From NCBI RefSeq assembly GCF_000770925.1, contig NZ_JDTK01000003.1, positions 1 to 64,000 on the forward strand: a stretch of 64,000 bases of DNA. Reading direction: 5' to 3'. Source of the stretch: Bifidobacterium ruminantium DSM 6489 (lineage in GTDB: Bacteria > Actinomycetota > Actinomycetes > Actinomycetales > Bifidobacteriaceae). Position numbers and translations under genes: made by a program. Each line of letters begins with the position of its first letter. Position 1 is the first letter of the stretch. This document shows positions 1 through 8,828 of the stretch, piece by piece. Under the pieces are notes generated by a model. That model was not told the origin of the DNA and did no database searches. It worked only from the letters and a program-made list of their open reading frames with translations.

Positions 1-8
1 CCGGGGAG

Positions 9-82
9 TGGGCGATAAGGGACTCGAACCCCTGACATCCACCGTGTAAAGGTGGCGCTCTAACCAACTGAGCTAATCGCCC
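9..82 (-). tRNA. tRNA-Val (anticodon UAC)
   Basis: Read on the minus strand, this segment folds as a cloverleaf. The acceptor stem is GGGCGAT paired with ATCGCCC (76-82 with 10-16). The D-loop reads AGCTCAGTTGGTTAGAGC, the anticodon stem is CCACC/GGTGG with loop TTTACAC, and the T arm contains GGTTCGAGTCC. The anticodon UAC decodes valine. The discriminator is A at position 9 and no CCA is encoded. Confidence 0.95.
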
Positions 83-280
83 GCAGCAATCCACTGTACC
101 GTATGTCTGTGATGTTGGCCGCGCGTGTCGGCGATCCGAGACGAAATCCATGCCGGTGGAGGGCTTCCCGAGGATGCGGCATGCGGTCTATTATCGCCGA
201 TTCGGCCTTTCATGGCGGCTGCGTCGAATCAATCACGTAAAGTAGTGACGTTAATACGTGTAGCAGGAGGTTGAACGCCA

Positions 281-1798
281 ATGGCACAGGAACCTGAAAC
301 CGAGAGGAGCGCATCGGGGATCGCACGCGCCGCAAAGCGGAAGTGGGGATACGATGCGGAACAGGTGGATGCTTTCCTTGAACGCGCGCATATGCTGTAT
401 GAGGGCGAAGGCGCACAACTCACCCAGCATGACATTCAGAACGTTTCCTTCGAACTGGTCAAGGGCGGCTATGTGATCGCCCAGGTGGACGCGGCGCTGG
501 CTCGTCTGGAACGCGCCGTGGTGGATAAGCAGACGACTTGGGAGATTTCCCAGCATGGCCGTGTCGCCTGGAAGGCGCAGACCGAGGATCTGTTCAAGAA
601 GCTTGACGCCCATGCCGAACGCGAGCCGGGAGAGCGTTTCAAGCCGGGCGAAGGAAAGAACCCGAGCTATGACCGCAAGCAGGTGGATCGCGTCATCGAC
701 AAATGTCTGACCAAGGCCGCCGGAGAATTGGGTCTTGAACAGATCAGCGAAGAGGATTCCAAGGCGATTGCTGACGTGAACGCCCAGACCATTTCCAACG
801 TGGTCTTCACCCAGCGCAAAGGCAAGAGGGGATATGACGAGAGGCAGGTCGATTATTATCTGGCCGCCTGTGGTCAGTTGCTGACCCGACTGGAATCGTA
901 TGCGCGTGTCGCCGATTTCGTCGGAGAGCCTTCCGAAGAGGCGCAGTCCAACATCGCACCGGCATCCGTTGACGGCGATTCCCCGATGATCACTCCGTTG
1001 TTCGCGAATCCCGCGGTCGCTGCGCCCTCCACTGGAACCGCGCCGTCCGCGTCGGCTGTGCCGTTCGCTGCGGCGAGCAATGAGAAGGATCCCTTCGATG
1101 CATTGAACAAAGCGGAGCATGAGATCTTCACTTCTGCGGTCGCGTCTCCGGTGAGCGCGCCCACAATGAAGACGGATGCGCCGACCGTTCCGCCGGTGGT
1201 TCCTCCGGTCTTCCATCCGCAGACGGCGACGCCGTCCTCCAAACCGAAGGTGTCCGAGGAGACCCAGGTGTTCAATCCGCTTGCCGACAGCGTTCCGCAG
1301 GCTGCCGCTCCGCAGACTCCGACCGTCCAGCCGGTTCCATCGGAACCCGAAACGGAATCCGATTCCTCGCTTGCCGCCTTGGCTCATTTGGCGCACACGG
1401 TCAATGCGGCGAACGTGACGGAGAACACGTTCACTCCGCAGGTTCCGAATCTGGCCATGTCTGAAACCACGAAGCCCGCCGCTACGTCAAGCCTGGGTTC
1501 GCTTGCGGCTTCGGTTCCGCCGTCCTTCGCTCCGGAACCGGCCGCGCCAGCAGCACCCGCTCCGGTCACGCCGCCCGCGTCTCCTGCGCCGGTCGCTCCT
1601 GCGGCGCCGGCCGTGACAACTTCGCAGCCGAAGCCATCCGAGTCCGCGGTTCCGTCCACCAAACCTGCCGCTCCGGCGCCCGAACCACCGGCTCAGACAA
1701 AGCAGAAAACGGACAAGCCCGTCCAACCGCTTTTCCCGGCGAGCATCGACAGCACGAATCTTGATATTCCGGATCTGTCGTTCCCGTCGTTCGACTGA
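281..1798 (+). CDS. DivIVA-domain-containing cell division/growth-associated protein
   Basis: 505 aa. The N-terminal 230 residues hold three spaced DivIVA-like segments (KRKWGYDAEQVDAFLERA; PSYDRKQVDRVIDKCLTKA; RGYDERQVDYYLAACGQL), each with the G-Y-D-x-x-x-V-D core seen in Wag31/DivIVA proteins. The remaining half is a Pro/Ala/Ser-rich, probably disordered region. The last residues, TNLDIPDLSFPSFD, resemble the conserved C-terminal tail of FtsZ (LDIPDFLR in this window's FtsZ). The ATG at 281 follows a strong AGGAGG at about 266. A role at the septum or pole is inferred from the DivIVA segments. The exact function is unknown. Confidence 0.8.
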   Translation: MAQEPETERSASGIARAAKRKWGYDAEQVDAFLERAHMLYEGEGAQLTQHDIQNVSFELVKGGYVIAQVDAALARLERAVVDKQTTWEISQHGRVAWKAQTEDLFKKLDAHAEREPGERFKPGEGKNPSYDRKQVDRVIDKCLTKAAGELGLEQISEEDSKAIADVNAQTISNVVFTQRKGKRGYDERQVDYYLAACGQLLTRLESYARVADFVGEPSEEAQSNIAPASVDGDSPMITPLFANPAVAAPSTGTAPSASAVPFAAASNEKDPFDALNKAEHEIFTSAVASPVSAPTMKTDAPTVPPVVPPVFHPQTATPSSKPKVSEETQVFNPLADSVPQAAAPQTPTVQPVPSEPETESDSSLAALAHLAHTVNAANVTENTFTPQVPNLAMSETTKPAATSSLGSLAASVPPSFAPEPAAPAAPAPVTPPASPAPVAPAAPAVTTSQPKPSESAVPSTKPAAPAPEPPAQTKQKTDKPVQPLFPASIDSTNLDIPDLSFPSFD

Positions 1799-1810
1799 CG
1801 TATTTCCGAC

Positions 1811-1840
1811 GAACAGGCTGGCGCAAACGCCGGCCTGTTC
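1811..1840 (+). terminator. hairpin terminator after the DivIVA-domain gene
   Basis: GAACAGGC/GCCTGTTC plus an inner GGCG/CGCC stem encloses a CAAA loop 12 bp after the stop codon. The T tract is weak, so termination is inferred from the stem strength and its position. Confidence 0.6.
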
Positions 1841-1910
1841 TCATGTTCCACATAGTCGCAAACCAATGCCGAGACATCGGCAGCATATACGGGGAGCAAA
1901 CGCATAATCC

Positions 1911-3089
1911 ATGCAACCATCAACCGTAGTAATCCTAGGTTCCACCGGATCCATCGGCACCCAAGGCCTTGATGTTATCTCACGTCATCTTGATCGCTTC
2001 ACCGTGACGGGGCTCGCCGCCGGTGGGGCGCACGTCGATCTGCTTGCCCAGCAGGCGGCGAAATTCCATGTACCGGCCGTCGCGATTTTCCATAAGGAAG
2101 CCGTTCCCGCGCTGCGCGAGGCGCTGGAACAGGCCGGTGCAGGGGAAGTCGAAGTGACCGCAGGTCCCGACGCAGTGATCGGCATGGCCGGCTCCGGCGC
2201 CGACGTGGTGCTCAACGGCATCACCGGATCCATCGGCCTTGAACCATCAATCGCGGCCCTGCAGGCAGGATCGCAGCTGGCGTTGGCCAACAAGGAATCC
2301 GTGGTGGCCGGCGGCCATCTGCTGTTCGATTCGCAGGTGCGGGACAAGCAGATCAATCCGGTCGATTCCGAGCATTCGGCCATCTGGCAGTCGCTGCGTG
2401 CCGGCACGCACGGTGAGGTCTCCAAACTCATCGTCACCGCATCCGGCGGCCCGTTCCGCGGCTGGAAACGTGAGCAGATGACTGACATCACTCCCGAGCA
2501 GGCCCTCAACCACCCCACATGGAACATGGGGCCGGTCGTGACCATCAACTCGTCCACGCTGATGAACAAGGGACTTGAGGTCATCGAGGCAAGCCGACTG
2601 TTCGACGTGCCACCGAGCCGCATCGACGTGACCGTGCATCCGCAATCCATCGTGCATTCCATGGTGGAATTCCGCGACGGCGCCACCATCGCGCAGGCTT
2701 CGCCGCCGGACATGCGCATGCCGATCGCCCTCGGCCTGTCCGCTCCGGAGCGTTTGGGAGACGTCGCCGCGGCCTGCGATTGGACGAAGGCGGCCACATG
2801 GACGTTCGAACCGCTTGACGACGAGGCCTTCCCCGCGGTAAGCCTCGCCCGTCACTGCCTCGAATCGTCCGAAAAGCATACCGCCGTGCTCAACGCGGCC
2901 AACGAGCAGGCCGTCCATGCCTTCCTTGAGCATCGGCTGCCGTATCTCGGCATCGTGGACACCGTGCGCGAGGTCCTCGACGAGATGGACGCCGAATTGC
3001 GCGGCAATCCGCTGTTCGCTTCCGTGGAGGAAATGAGCCAACTCGAACGTGAGGCGCGTGACCGCGCCGACAAGCTGATAAACAGGTAG
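1911..3089 (+). CDS. dxr: 1-deoxy-D-xylulose 5-phosphate reductoisomerase
   Basis: 392 aa, the usual length for Dxr. It catalyses the NADPH-dependent rearrangement and reduction of DXP to 2-C-methyl-D-erythritol 4-phosphate, the first committed step of the MEP isoprenoid pathway, in the cytosol. The N-terminal nucleotide-binding motif is VVILGSTGSIG (residues 6-16). The family motifs NKESVVAGG and SEHSAIWQ (metal and substrate site) and the GGPFRG loop are present. ispG follows at 67 bp and uppS lies four genes downstream, so the cluster feeds polyprenyl phosphate synthesis. A GGGGAG lies 15 bp before the ATG, a rather long spacing. Confidence 0.97.
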   Translation: MQPSTVVILGSTGSIGTQGLDVISRHLDRFTVTGLAAGGAHVDLLAQQAAKFHVPAVAIFHKEAVPALREALEQAGAGEVEVTAGPDAVIGMAGSGADVVLNGITGSIGLEPSIAALQAGSQLALANKESVVAGGHLLFDSQVRDKQINPVDSEHSAIWQSLRAGTHGEVSKLIVTASGGPFRGWKREQMTDITPEQALNHPTWNMGPVVTINSSTLMNKGLEVIEASRLFDVPPSRIDVTVHPQSIVHSMVEFRDGATIAQASPPDMRMPIALGLSAPERLGDVAAACDWTKAATWTFEPLDDEAFPAVSLARHCLESSEKHTAVLNAANEQAVHAFLEHRLPYLGIVDTVREVLDEMDAELRGNPLFASVEEMSQLEREARDRADKLINR

Positions 3090-3156
3090 AGAGCGAAAGT
3101 AATCGTAAAACCATAGCGGGGTGTGTGAAGCGCGCCGCACATGTCAAGGATCACGT

Positions 3157-4356
3157 ATGCCAGAAAACGAAAAACCGTTCCGCAAAACCGGTGACGCGGA
3201 CATCAGCGAAAGCCCGCTGCATCCGCGCCGCAAATCCCGCCGCATCATGGTCGGCCCGGTGCCGGTCGGCGGGGGAGCGCCGATTTCAGTGCAATCCATG
3301 ACCAATACGCTGACGGCTGACGTGCCGGCCACCCTGCAGCAGATCGCGGAACTGACCGCGGCCGGCTGCGATATCGTGCGCGTGGCCGTGCCAAGCCAGG
3401 ATGATGCCGACGCGCTGCCGGAAATCGTCAAAAAATCGCCGATTCCGGTGATTGCCGACATCCACTTCCAAAGCAAGTACGTATTCCAGGCCATCGATGC
3501 CGGTTGCGCCGCCGTGCGCGTGAATCCGGGCAACATCCGCAAATTCGACGAGGTCGGCCCCTCTATCTGCAAGGCGGCCACGGACGCGGGCATCTCCCTG
3601 CGCATCGGCGTGAACGCTGGCTCGCTCGACAAGGAACTTTATGCCAAGTACGGCGGCCCCACGCCGGAGGCGCTGGTGGCGTCCGCGCTGAAGGAAGCGC
3701 GCATGTTCGAAGACGTCGGCTTCCACGATTTCAAGATTTCCGTCAAACATCATGATGTGGTCACCATGGTGCAGACGTACCGTCTGCTGGCGTCCAAAGG
3801 CGATTGGCCGTTGCATCTGGGCGTCACCGAAGCCGGGCCGACCTGGCAGGGCACGATCAAGAGCTGCTTGGCGTTCGGCGCTTTGCTGGCCGAAGGTATC
3901 GGCGATACCATCCGCGTCTCGCTGTCCGCACCTCCTGTGGAAGAGGTGAAGGTCGGATGCAAGCTGCTGGAATACATGGGATTGCGTCCGCGTAAATTCG
4001 ACATCATCTCCTGCCCGAGCTGCGGTAGGTCCCAGGTGGACGTGATCCAGCTGGCCAACGCCGTGACCGAAGGCCTGAAGGATGTGACGGCTCCGATTCG
4101 CGTGGCTGTCATGGGCTGCATCGTCAACGGTCCGGGCGAGGCCCGCGAAGCCGATTTGGGCGTGGCCTCCGGCAACGGCAAGGGGCAGATTTTCATCAAG
4201 GGCAAGGTCATCCAGACCGTGCCGGAAGACCAGATCGTGGAAACCCTGCTCGCCAAGGCGCAGGAGATCGCCGCGCAGATGGAAGCGGACGGCCAGGTGC
4301 CTCCCTCCGCGACCGGTCCGGTGGTCGTGCCGGTGACGCAAAACGGCGATTGCTAG
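3157..4356 (+). CDS. ispG: 4-hydroxy-3-methylbut-2-en-1-yl diphosphate synthase
   Basis: 399 aa from the ATG at 3157, chosen over a GTG at 3121 because AAGGA sits 6 bp before this ATG. IspG is the [4Fe-4S] enzyme that converts MEcPP to HMBPP in the MEP pathway. The iron-sulfur ligands are visible as C-x2-C in [12 protein letters not shown] and the later [11 protein letters not shown] cysteine. The TIM-barrel start [10 protein letters not shown] is typical. It follows dxr on the same strand, and the stop is separated by one base from the next gene, suggesting one operon. Confidence 0.97.
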   Translation: MPENEKPFRKTGDADISESPLHPRRKSRRIMVGPVPVGGGAPISVQSMTNTLTADVPATLQQIAELTAAGCDIVRVAVPSQDDADALPEIVKKSPIPVIADIHFQSKYVFQAIDAGCAAVRVNPGNIRKFDEVGPSICKAATDAGISLRIGVNAGSLDKELYAKYGGPTPEALVASALKEARMFEDVGFHDFKISVKHHDVVTMVQTYRLLASKGDWPLHLGVTEAGPTWQGTIKSCLAFGALLAEGIGDTIRVSLSAPPVEEVKVGCKLLEYMGLRPRKFDIISCPSCGRSQVDVIQLANAVTEGLKDVTAPIRVAVMGCIVNGPGEAREADLGVASGNGKGQIFIKGKVIQTVPEDQIVETLLAKAQEIAAQMEADGQVPPSATGPVVVPVTQNGDC

Positions 4357-4357
4357 A

Positions 4358-6115
4358 ATGGACGGCGTGTCAGAGCAGGATCATCAGTCAGCAATCGCCG
4401 GCCAATCCCCGCAGCGAAGGGAGGAGCCGTCTCGTTCCGCGGAACCGCAACGGGAACCGCACCGTCCGTGGACAAGCGGTCGGCGGCTGATGGTGAGCCT
4501 GCCTATTTTCATCATTCTGCTGGGCATCTTGGTTTCCGTAGCCAATCTGACGGCTTCCTCATGGAACTATGAGCCGACCGAACAGACCATTGAGACACTT
4601 GACGCCGACACGTCCGTGACCTTCAAAAACACCACCGGCAAGGCTTTGGCGAAGAAGGGCGATTACGAGGTGACGAAACGGTATGTCGTCATCAATGCGA
4701 AACGGCCTTCCACCGGTGAGATACAGCGGATTAAAGTGCTTATCCGCGAGCCTAAAGGCGCTGGAGGCAACCGACCTGGTGTGGTCTTCATGCATGGGGC
4801 CGGCTACGGAACCTGTGACAACTCCTTCGGAGACATGGCCACCGACCTGTCCTCCGCCGGCTTCGTGACGGCAGTGCTTGACAAGCCGGTCTGGTCCACC
4901 AACGACGCCACGCGCGATTACCCGGGATCGGCGGTCATTTACGACCAGGTTATTGACCTGCTGAGGGGCATGGATACGGTGGACGCCTCCGAAGTGGGCA
5001 TTTACGCTACTTCCGAAAGCACGTGGATATCCTCGTATCTACTGCAGCGGGACCCTGACGTGGTCTTCCAGGTGCTGCTCAGCCCGATGGTATACGAGCC
5101 CAGATATTCGTTGGGATTCCTTGCCGCGCAGGACTTCGCGCTCGTCGGCGCACATGACGGCTACCAGTCGATTGTCCGCCGTGTGTTCGGTATCGATGCC
5201 TCGCTGTTCGGCCTCACCAATCTTGATATCGACACGTTGACGCCGAAAGCCTACGCCATCCCCACATTGGTGGCGTACGGTACGAAGGACGTCATGACCG
5301 CGCAGGTGGAAGGTACCGAGAAAATCGTCGATTTGGCGCATAAGGCCGGCAACCGGAACGTCACCATACGCACGTATCCAATCGCCAACCATGTGCTTCG
5401 GCTCGGCGACGAAGCCAATTCCGGCACGCCATTCGCCGACGCGTATGAGGATGATGTGGTCGACTGGGCCGTCGGCACCACGCAGGGGCTCACGCAAACC
5501 AGCGAACGCGTCGCCGGCACTAGAATGTACCAATCGATCGCCGTTCCGTTGGAGCTCAAGGCCAATCGTGGTCTGACCATCTATCTGGTGGCACTGCATG
5601 TCGGCATGGTGCTGTTGCTGCTTATCGTGGGATTGCTGTGGCTCGTCGTGCTGGCGCGCAAGATCTGGGCGCGTGCGCACGGACGACGGTATCGGCTGGG
5701 AATGGCGCGGGGCTTCAAGAACTCGCTGGTCACGTTGACGATCGCCACCATGGCCACGTTCGTGTTGTTCTGCGCGGGGCTCGGTGACGTGATCATGGGT
5801 GTTGTTAAGCTCGCATGGGGCAGCGCGCCCGCCGAGAATCCGGGCGTGATGTATTGGAGCTGGCCGGTCATCCAGGTGGTGTGCATCGCCGTGGTATGGG
5901 CGTGGTCTCGGGTGTTCATGCGCCTGATCGAGGAGGCGTCCCATCGCGGCATCGTGCAATGGCCGCCGCGCAAGGGAGCCATCGGCGAGATCGTCAGCGG
6001 TCGTCAGCCGGTGCTGGCCTCCACACGTTTCGGCCGTGTGATGTTCTGGCTGACGGTGGTGGCCATGTTCTCCGTGCTGCTCGTTTTCGCGTTCTGGGGA
6101 CTGTTCATTTACTGA
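4358..6115 (+). CDS. membrane-anchored alpha/beta hydrolase
   Basis: 585 aa. A basic and polar N-terminus (1-44) precedes one membrane segment (45-64). An extracytoplasmic alpha/beta-hydrolase domain (about 100-400) follows, then four C-terminal membrane segments (about 405-585). The oxyanion-type HG motif is in FMHGAGYG (144-151). The expected nucleophile elbow reads YATSEST, so Ser219 sits in T-S-E-S rather than G-x-S-x-G. GTKDV and ANHVLRL are plausible acid and histidine positions. The ATG lies 2 bp after the ispG stop, so it is probably translationally coupled. The substrate is unknown; a lipid or envelope ester is a guess from the location. Confidence 0.75.
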   Translation: MDGVSEQDHQSAIAGQSPQRREEPSRSAEPQREPHRPWTSGRRLMVSLPIFIILLGILVSVANLTASSWNYEPTEQTIETLDADTSVTFKNTTGKALAKKGDYEVTKRYVVINAKRPSTGEIQRIKVLIREPKGAGGNRPGVVFMHGAGYGTCDNSFGDMATDLSSAGFVTAVLDKPVWSTNDATRDYPGSAVIYDQVIDLLRGMDTVDASEVGIYATSESTWISSYLLQRDPDVVFQVLLSPMVYEPRYSLGFLAAQDFALVGAHDGYQSIVRRVFGIDASLFGLTNLDIDTLTPKAYAIPTLVAYGTKDVMTAQVEGTEKIVDLAHKAGNRNVTIRTYPIANHVLRLGDEANSGTPFADAYEDDVVDWAVGTTQGLTQTSERVAGTRMYQSIAVPLELKANRGLTIYLVALHVGMVLLLLIVGLLWLVVLARKIWARAHGRRYRLGMARGFKNSLVTLTIATMATFVLFCAGLGDVIMGVVKLAWGSAPAENPGVMYWSWPVIQVVCIAVVWAWSRVFMRLIEEASHRGIVQWPPRKGAIGEIVSGRQPVLASTRFGRVMFWLTVVAMFSVLLVFAFWGLFIY

Positions 6116-6159
6116 AGCTATCACGTATGTCGCGCCAAGCATAGGAAAGAAGGCATGCA

Positions 6160-6900
6160 TTGCCGCTGTATCAGGATGAAGGCGTGGTGCTGCGCACCGT
6201 CAAACTTGGCGAAGCCGACCGCATCGTTACCTTGCTCACACGCGGCCATGGCAAAATCCGCGCCGTGGCCAAAGGCGTGAGACGAACCAAATCGCGATTC
6301 GGTGGCCGTCTTGAACCGTTCATGCGCGTGTCGCTGCTGATTGCGGAAGGCAGGTCGCTTGATGTCGTGTCCCAAGCCGAATCGATTTCCGCGTATGCTG
6401 GTTCGATCTGCTCCGATTTCCAAGCGTATACGGCGGCGAATGTGATCTGTGAGACCGCCGACAAGCTGGTCGTGACGGAAAAGGAGCCTGCGGCCGCGCA
6501 ATATCGTCTGGTATTGGGCGCGTTGAACGCGCTGGCCAAACATGCACACGACTCGTCCGCAATCGGTGATTCGTACGTGCTGCGTGCGCTGGCAATCGCT
6601 GGTTGGACTCCGCGATTGCGCGCTTGCGTGGTGTGCGGAGAACCGATTTCGGCCTCTCTTGGCTGGTATTTTTCGATCCCCGCCGGTGGATTGATGTGCG
6701 TAGCTGACCATACGCCGGAATCGAAAGCGATTTCGTGGGATGCGCTCTGCCGGCTTTCCGCTTTGGTGGAAGGTGATTGGGGGGAGTTGGACGGCGTTCC
6801 CGTCACCCAGACGATTCAGCGGGAAACCCACCAAATGGTGGAAGAATGGGGTGAATACTATCTGGAGCGGCCGATTCGTTCCATGCGCTTGCTAGATTAG
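6160..6900 (+). CDS. recO: DNA repair protein RecO
   Basis: 246 aa with a TTG start. The in-frame sequence opens with PLYQDEGVVLRTVKLGEADRI, the typical RecO OB-fold beginning, and GGAAAGAAGG lies just upstream. RecO loads RecA on SSB-coated DNA with RecR in gap repair. The zinc-binding region starts at CVVCGEP (about 148-154), but the second cysteine pair is incomplete (LMCVADH). uppS follows 4 bp after the stop. The recO-uppS pair is common in Actinobacteria. Confidence 0.93.
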   Translation: MPLYQDEGVVLRTVKLGEADRIVTLLTRGHGKIRAVAKGVRRTKSRFGGRLEPFMRVSLLIAEGRSLDVVSQAESISAYAGSICSDFQAYTAANVICETADKLVVTEKEPAAAQYRLVLGALNALAKHAHDSSAIGDSYVLRALAIAGWTPRLRACVVCGEPISASLGWYFSIPAGGLMCVADHTPESKAISWDALCRLSALVEGDWGELDGVPVTQTIQRETHQMVEEWGEYYLERPIRSMRLLD

Positions 6901-6904
6901 CGGT

Positions 6905-7696
6905 ATGGCTTTTGAGAACGTCGATTACAAATCCCTTGACATTCCGGCGGCACCATTTTCCGATCCGTCGATCATCCCCGATTTTCCCAAGAACAAGGTT
7001 CCGCGCCATGTGGGCGTGATTATGGACGGCAACGGCCGTTGGGCACAGCAGCGTGGCCTGATCCGCACCGATGGGCATCAGGCTGCGGAACCGGTGGTGT
7101 TCGATACCATCGCAGGTGCCATCGAAGCGGGCGTACGGTACCTGTCCCTATACACGTTCTCTACGGAGAATTGGAAGCGTTCACCGCAGGAGGTGCGTTT
7201 CCTTATGGGCTTCTCGCGTGACATCATCCACCGTCGCGTCGATCAGATGAACGAGTGGGGCGTGCGCGTGCGCTGGTCGGGCCGCCGGCCGAAGCTGTGG
7301 AAGTCCGTGATCGACGAGCTGGAAGTGGCACAGGAGAAGACGAAGAACAACAAGACCATCGATGTGGTGTTCTGCCTGAACTATGGTGGTCGCGCCGAAA
7401 TCGCGGACGCGTGCGCAGCGATTGCACGCGAGGTTCGTGACGGCAAGATCTCTGGCGATCGCGTGACGGAGAAGATGATTGCTGAGCACCTGTACAACCC
7501 GGATATTCCCGACTGCGATCTGGTGATCCGCACGTCCGGCGAGCAGCGTACCTCCAACTTCCTGCCGTGGGAGGCCGCCTACGCGGAACTTGATTTCGTG
7601 CCGGAACTGTTCCCGGATTGCGGCCGTGAGGTGCTGTGGCGTTCTATCGACCACTACATCCACCGCGATCGTCGTTTCGGTGGCGTGAAGAAGTAG
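6905..7696 (+). CDS. uppS: isoprenyl transferase (cis-polyprenyl diphosphate synthase)
   Basis: 263 aa. It elongates farnesyl or shorter diphosphates with IPP to the long cis-polyprenyl diphosphate used as the peptidoglycan lipid carrier. The catalytic motif HVGVIMDGNGRWA places the essential Asp at residue 41. The signature RTSGEQRTSNFLPWEAAYAE is present near the C-terminus. The start is 4 bp after recO with no clear Shine-Dalgarno, implying coupling. Chain length (C50 or C55) cannot be read from the sequence. A long palindrome begins 18 bp after the stop. Confidence 0.96.
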   Translation: MAFENVDYKSLDIPAAPFSDPSIIPDFPKNKVPRHVGVIMDGNGRWAQQRGLIRTDGHQAAEPVVFDTIAGAIEAGVRYLSLYTFSTENWKRSPQEVRFLMGFSRDIIHRRVDQMNEWGVRVRWSGRRPKLWKSVIDELEVAQEKTKNNKTIDVVFCLNYGGRAEIADACAAIAREVRDGKISGDRVTEKMIAEHLYNPDIPDCDLVIRTSGEQRTSNFLPWEAAYAELDFVPELFPDCGREVLWRSIDHYIHRDRRFGGVKK

Positions 7697-7714
7697 GGGG
7701 TATTTGTTCCCGTC

Positions 7715-7770
7715 AATGTGTGCTTATTCGGACGAAAACAGACCGGTTTTCGTCCGAATAAGCACACATT
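7715..7770. repeat. perfect 25-bp inverted repeat, 6-nt loop (copy 1)
   Basis: The arms at 7715-7739 and 7746-7770 are perfect reverse complements around the loop AGACCG. The arm begins AATGTGTGCTTATTC and ends GGACGAAAAC. It lies between the uppS stop and the AbiEi-like start and is followed by a pyrimidine-rich stretch, so it may terminate uppS transcripts. The loop-proximal half is nearly identical to the palindrome at 8759-8828. Confidence 0.9.
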
Positions 7771-7804
7771 TTCCTTTTCCCCCAACATCCGCTAAACTGC
7801 ACGG

Positions 7805-8767
7805 ATGGGCGAAAAGGAAACTCATTGTTCTCTGAATCTCCTGATTGCGAAGGCGCAGCGGGATCGGTGTTGCATGCGTCCTTTCTGGGATACGGACATC
7901 AAGGTGGTCGCACGTCGAGTCAAGCAGGGGAACATTGTCCGGGTGCATCGTGGTCTGTATGCAGGCAAGGAATATTGGGATCGGCTCGACCCGCATGAGC
8001 GGCTTCGGCACATTCTCCGTTCGCTATCCCAATGGCATGAGCGATGGGCGTTCTGCGGCGCGAGCGCGGCGGTCATGCATGGTTTGGATTGCTCGTACCG
8101 GCAGTTGCATCCGATTCATGTCGCGGTTGGCAGAAACAGCCGTCCGAGGAATCAGAGGTATGTGAGGTTCCATGTGTTGGATGATGCGGAAACGGTGGCT
8201 GTGGATGGTGCGCGCGTGACCTCTATCCTTCGTACGCTTGTCGATTGCGCTGCGATGATGCCGCGTCGCTATGCGATGGCGCCGATTGATTCCGCTTTGC
8301 GGCAGGGGAAAACCACCGTGGAGCAGATGTTGGAATATGTGGATGCGATTCCCATGCTTCGGGACAGGGAACGCATTCGTGCCGTACTTGCCCAAGGTGA
8401 TGGAAGGGTTGAAAACGGTGGTGAGTCGGAGTGCCGTGCCGTTTTGGACGAATTGGGGTTTCCTGTGCATAGGGTTCAGGTCGAGTTCCCCTGCCTGAGC
8501 CATCCAGGCCGTGTGCATCGGGTGGATTTTCTCTGGGAACGAGATGACGGCACCCTGATCGCGGGGGAGTTCGACGGGGTTCAGAAGTACGTGGATCCGT
8601 CGATGACTGCGGGGCGGACCATTCGGCAGGTCGTCGATGATGAACGCGATCGACAGCAGTGCCTAAGTAGGCGCGGTGTAGATATGGTGCGCATGTTCTA
8701 CAGGGATTTGGACAACGCCCAGGTTTTGGCATATCGATTGGAGCAGGCACGTGTGCCGCGGCGTTGA
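7805..8767 (+). CDS. AbiEi-like (type IV antitoxin family) protein with C-terminal nuclease-like region
   Basis: 320 aa. The N-terminus (about 10-60) looks like the winged-helix part of AbiEi-type antitoxins (VVARRVKQGNIVRVHRGLYAG). A middle AbiEi C-type domain contains FCGASAAVMHGL and LRTLVDCAAMM. The C-terminus (DFLWERDDGTLIAGEFDGVQKY) resembles the D-x(n)-E-x-D/K core of DUF559/Vsr-type nucleases. No partner toxin gene is adjacent. A TAAACT box lies 6 bp before the ATG with no Shine-Dalgarno, so the mRNA may be leaderless. The gene is bracketed by two related perfect palindromes, and the second overlaps its stop codon. Function is unproven. Confidence 0.7.
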   Translation: MGEKETHCSLNLLIAKAQRDRCCMRPFWDTDIKVVARRVKQGNIVRVHRGLYAGKEYWDRLDPHERLRHILRSLSQWHERWAFCGASAAVMHGLDCSYRQLHPIHVAVGRNSRPRNQRYVRFHVLDDAETVAVDGARVTSILRTLVDCAAMMPRRYAMAPIDSALRQGKTTVEQMLEYVDAIPMLRDRERIRAVLAQGDGRVENGGESECRAVLDELGFPVHRVQVEFPCLSHPGRVHRVDFLWERDDGTLIAGEFDGVQKYVDPSMTAGRTIRQVVDDERDRQQCLSRRGVDMVRMFYRDLDNAQVLAYRLEQARVPRR

Positions 8768-8828
8768 TGTGTGTTGTTTTGGACGAAATCAAACCGGATT
8801 TCGTCCAAAACAACACACATCAACGCCG
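8759..8828. repeat. perfect 32-bp inverted repeat, 6-nt loop (copy 2), spans two convergent stop codons
   Basis: The arms at 8759-8790 and 8797-8828 match without error around the loop AAACCG. The outer end CGGCGTTGA encodes Arg-Arg-stop for both the AbiEi-like gene (plus) and the nucleoside hydrolase (minus). The structure can act as a bidirectional terminator. The core GGACGAAATC-AAACCG-GATTTCGTCC matches copy 1 at 7715-7770 apart from a few loop-proximal bases. Confidence 0.92.

Noticed and set aside
3121..3156. Earlier GTG start for ispG
   Set aside because: It has no Shine-Dalgarno, whereas the ATG at 3157 follows AAGGA at good spacing.
7715..8828. Transposon with the palindromes as ends
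   Set aside because: No transposase and no target-site duplication are visible; the element is kept as a finding only.
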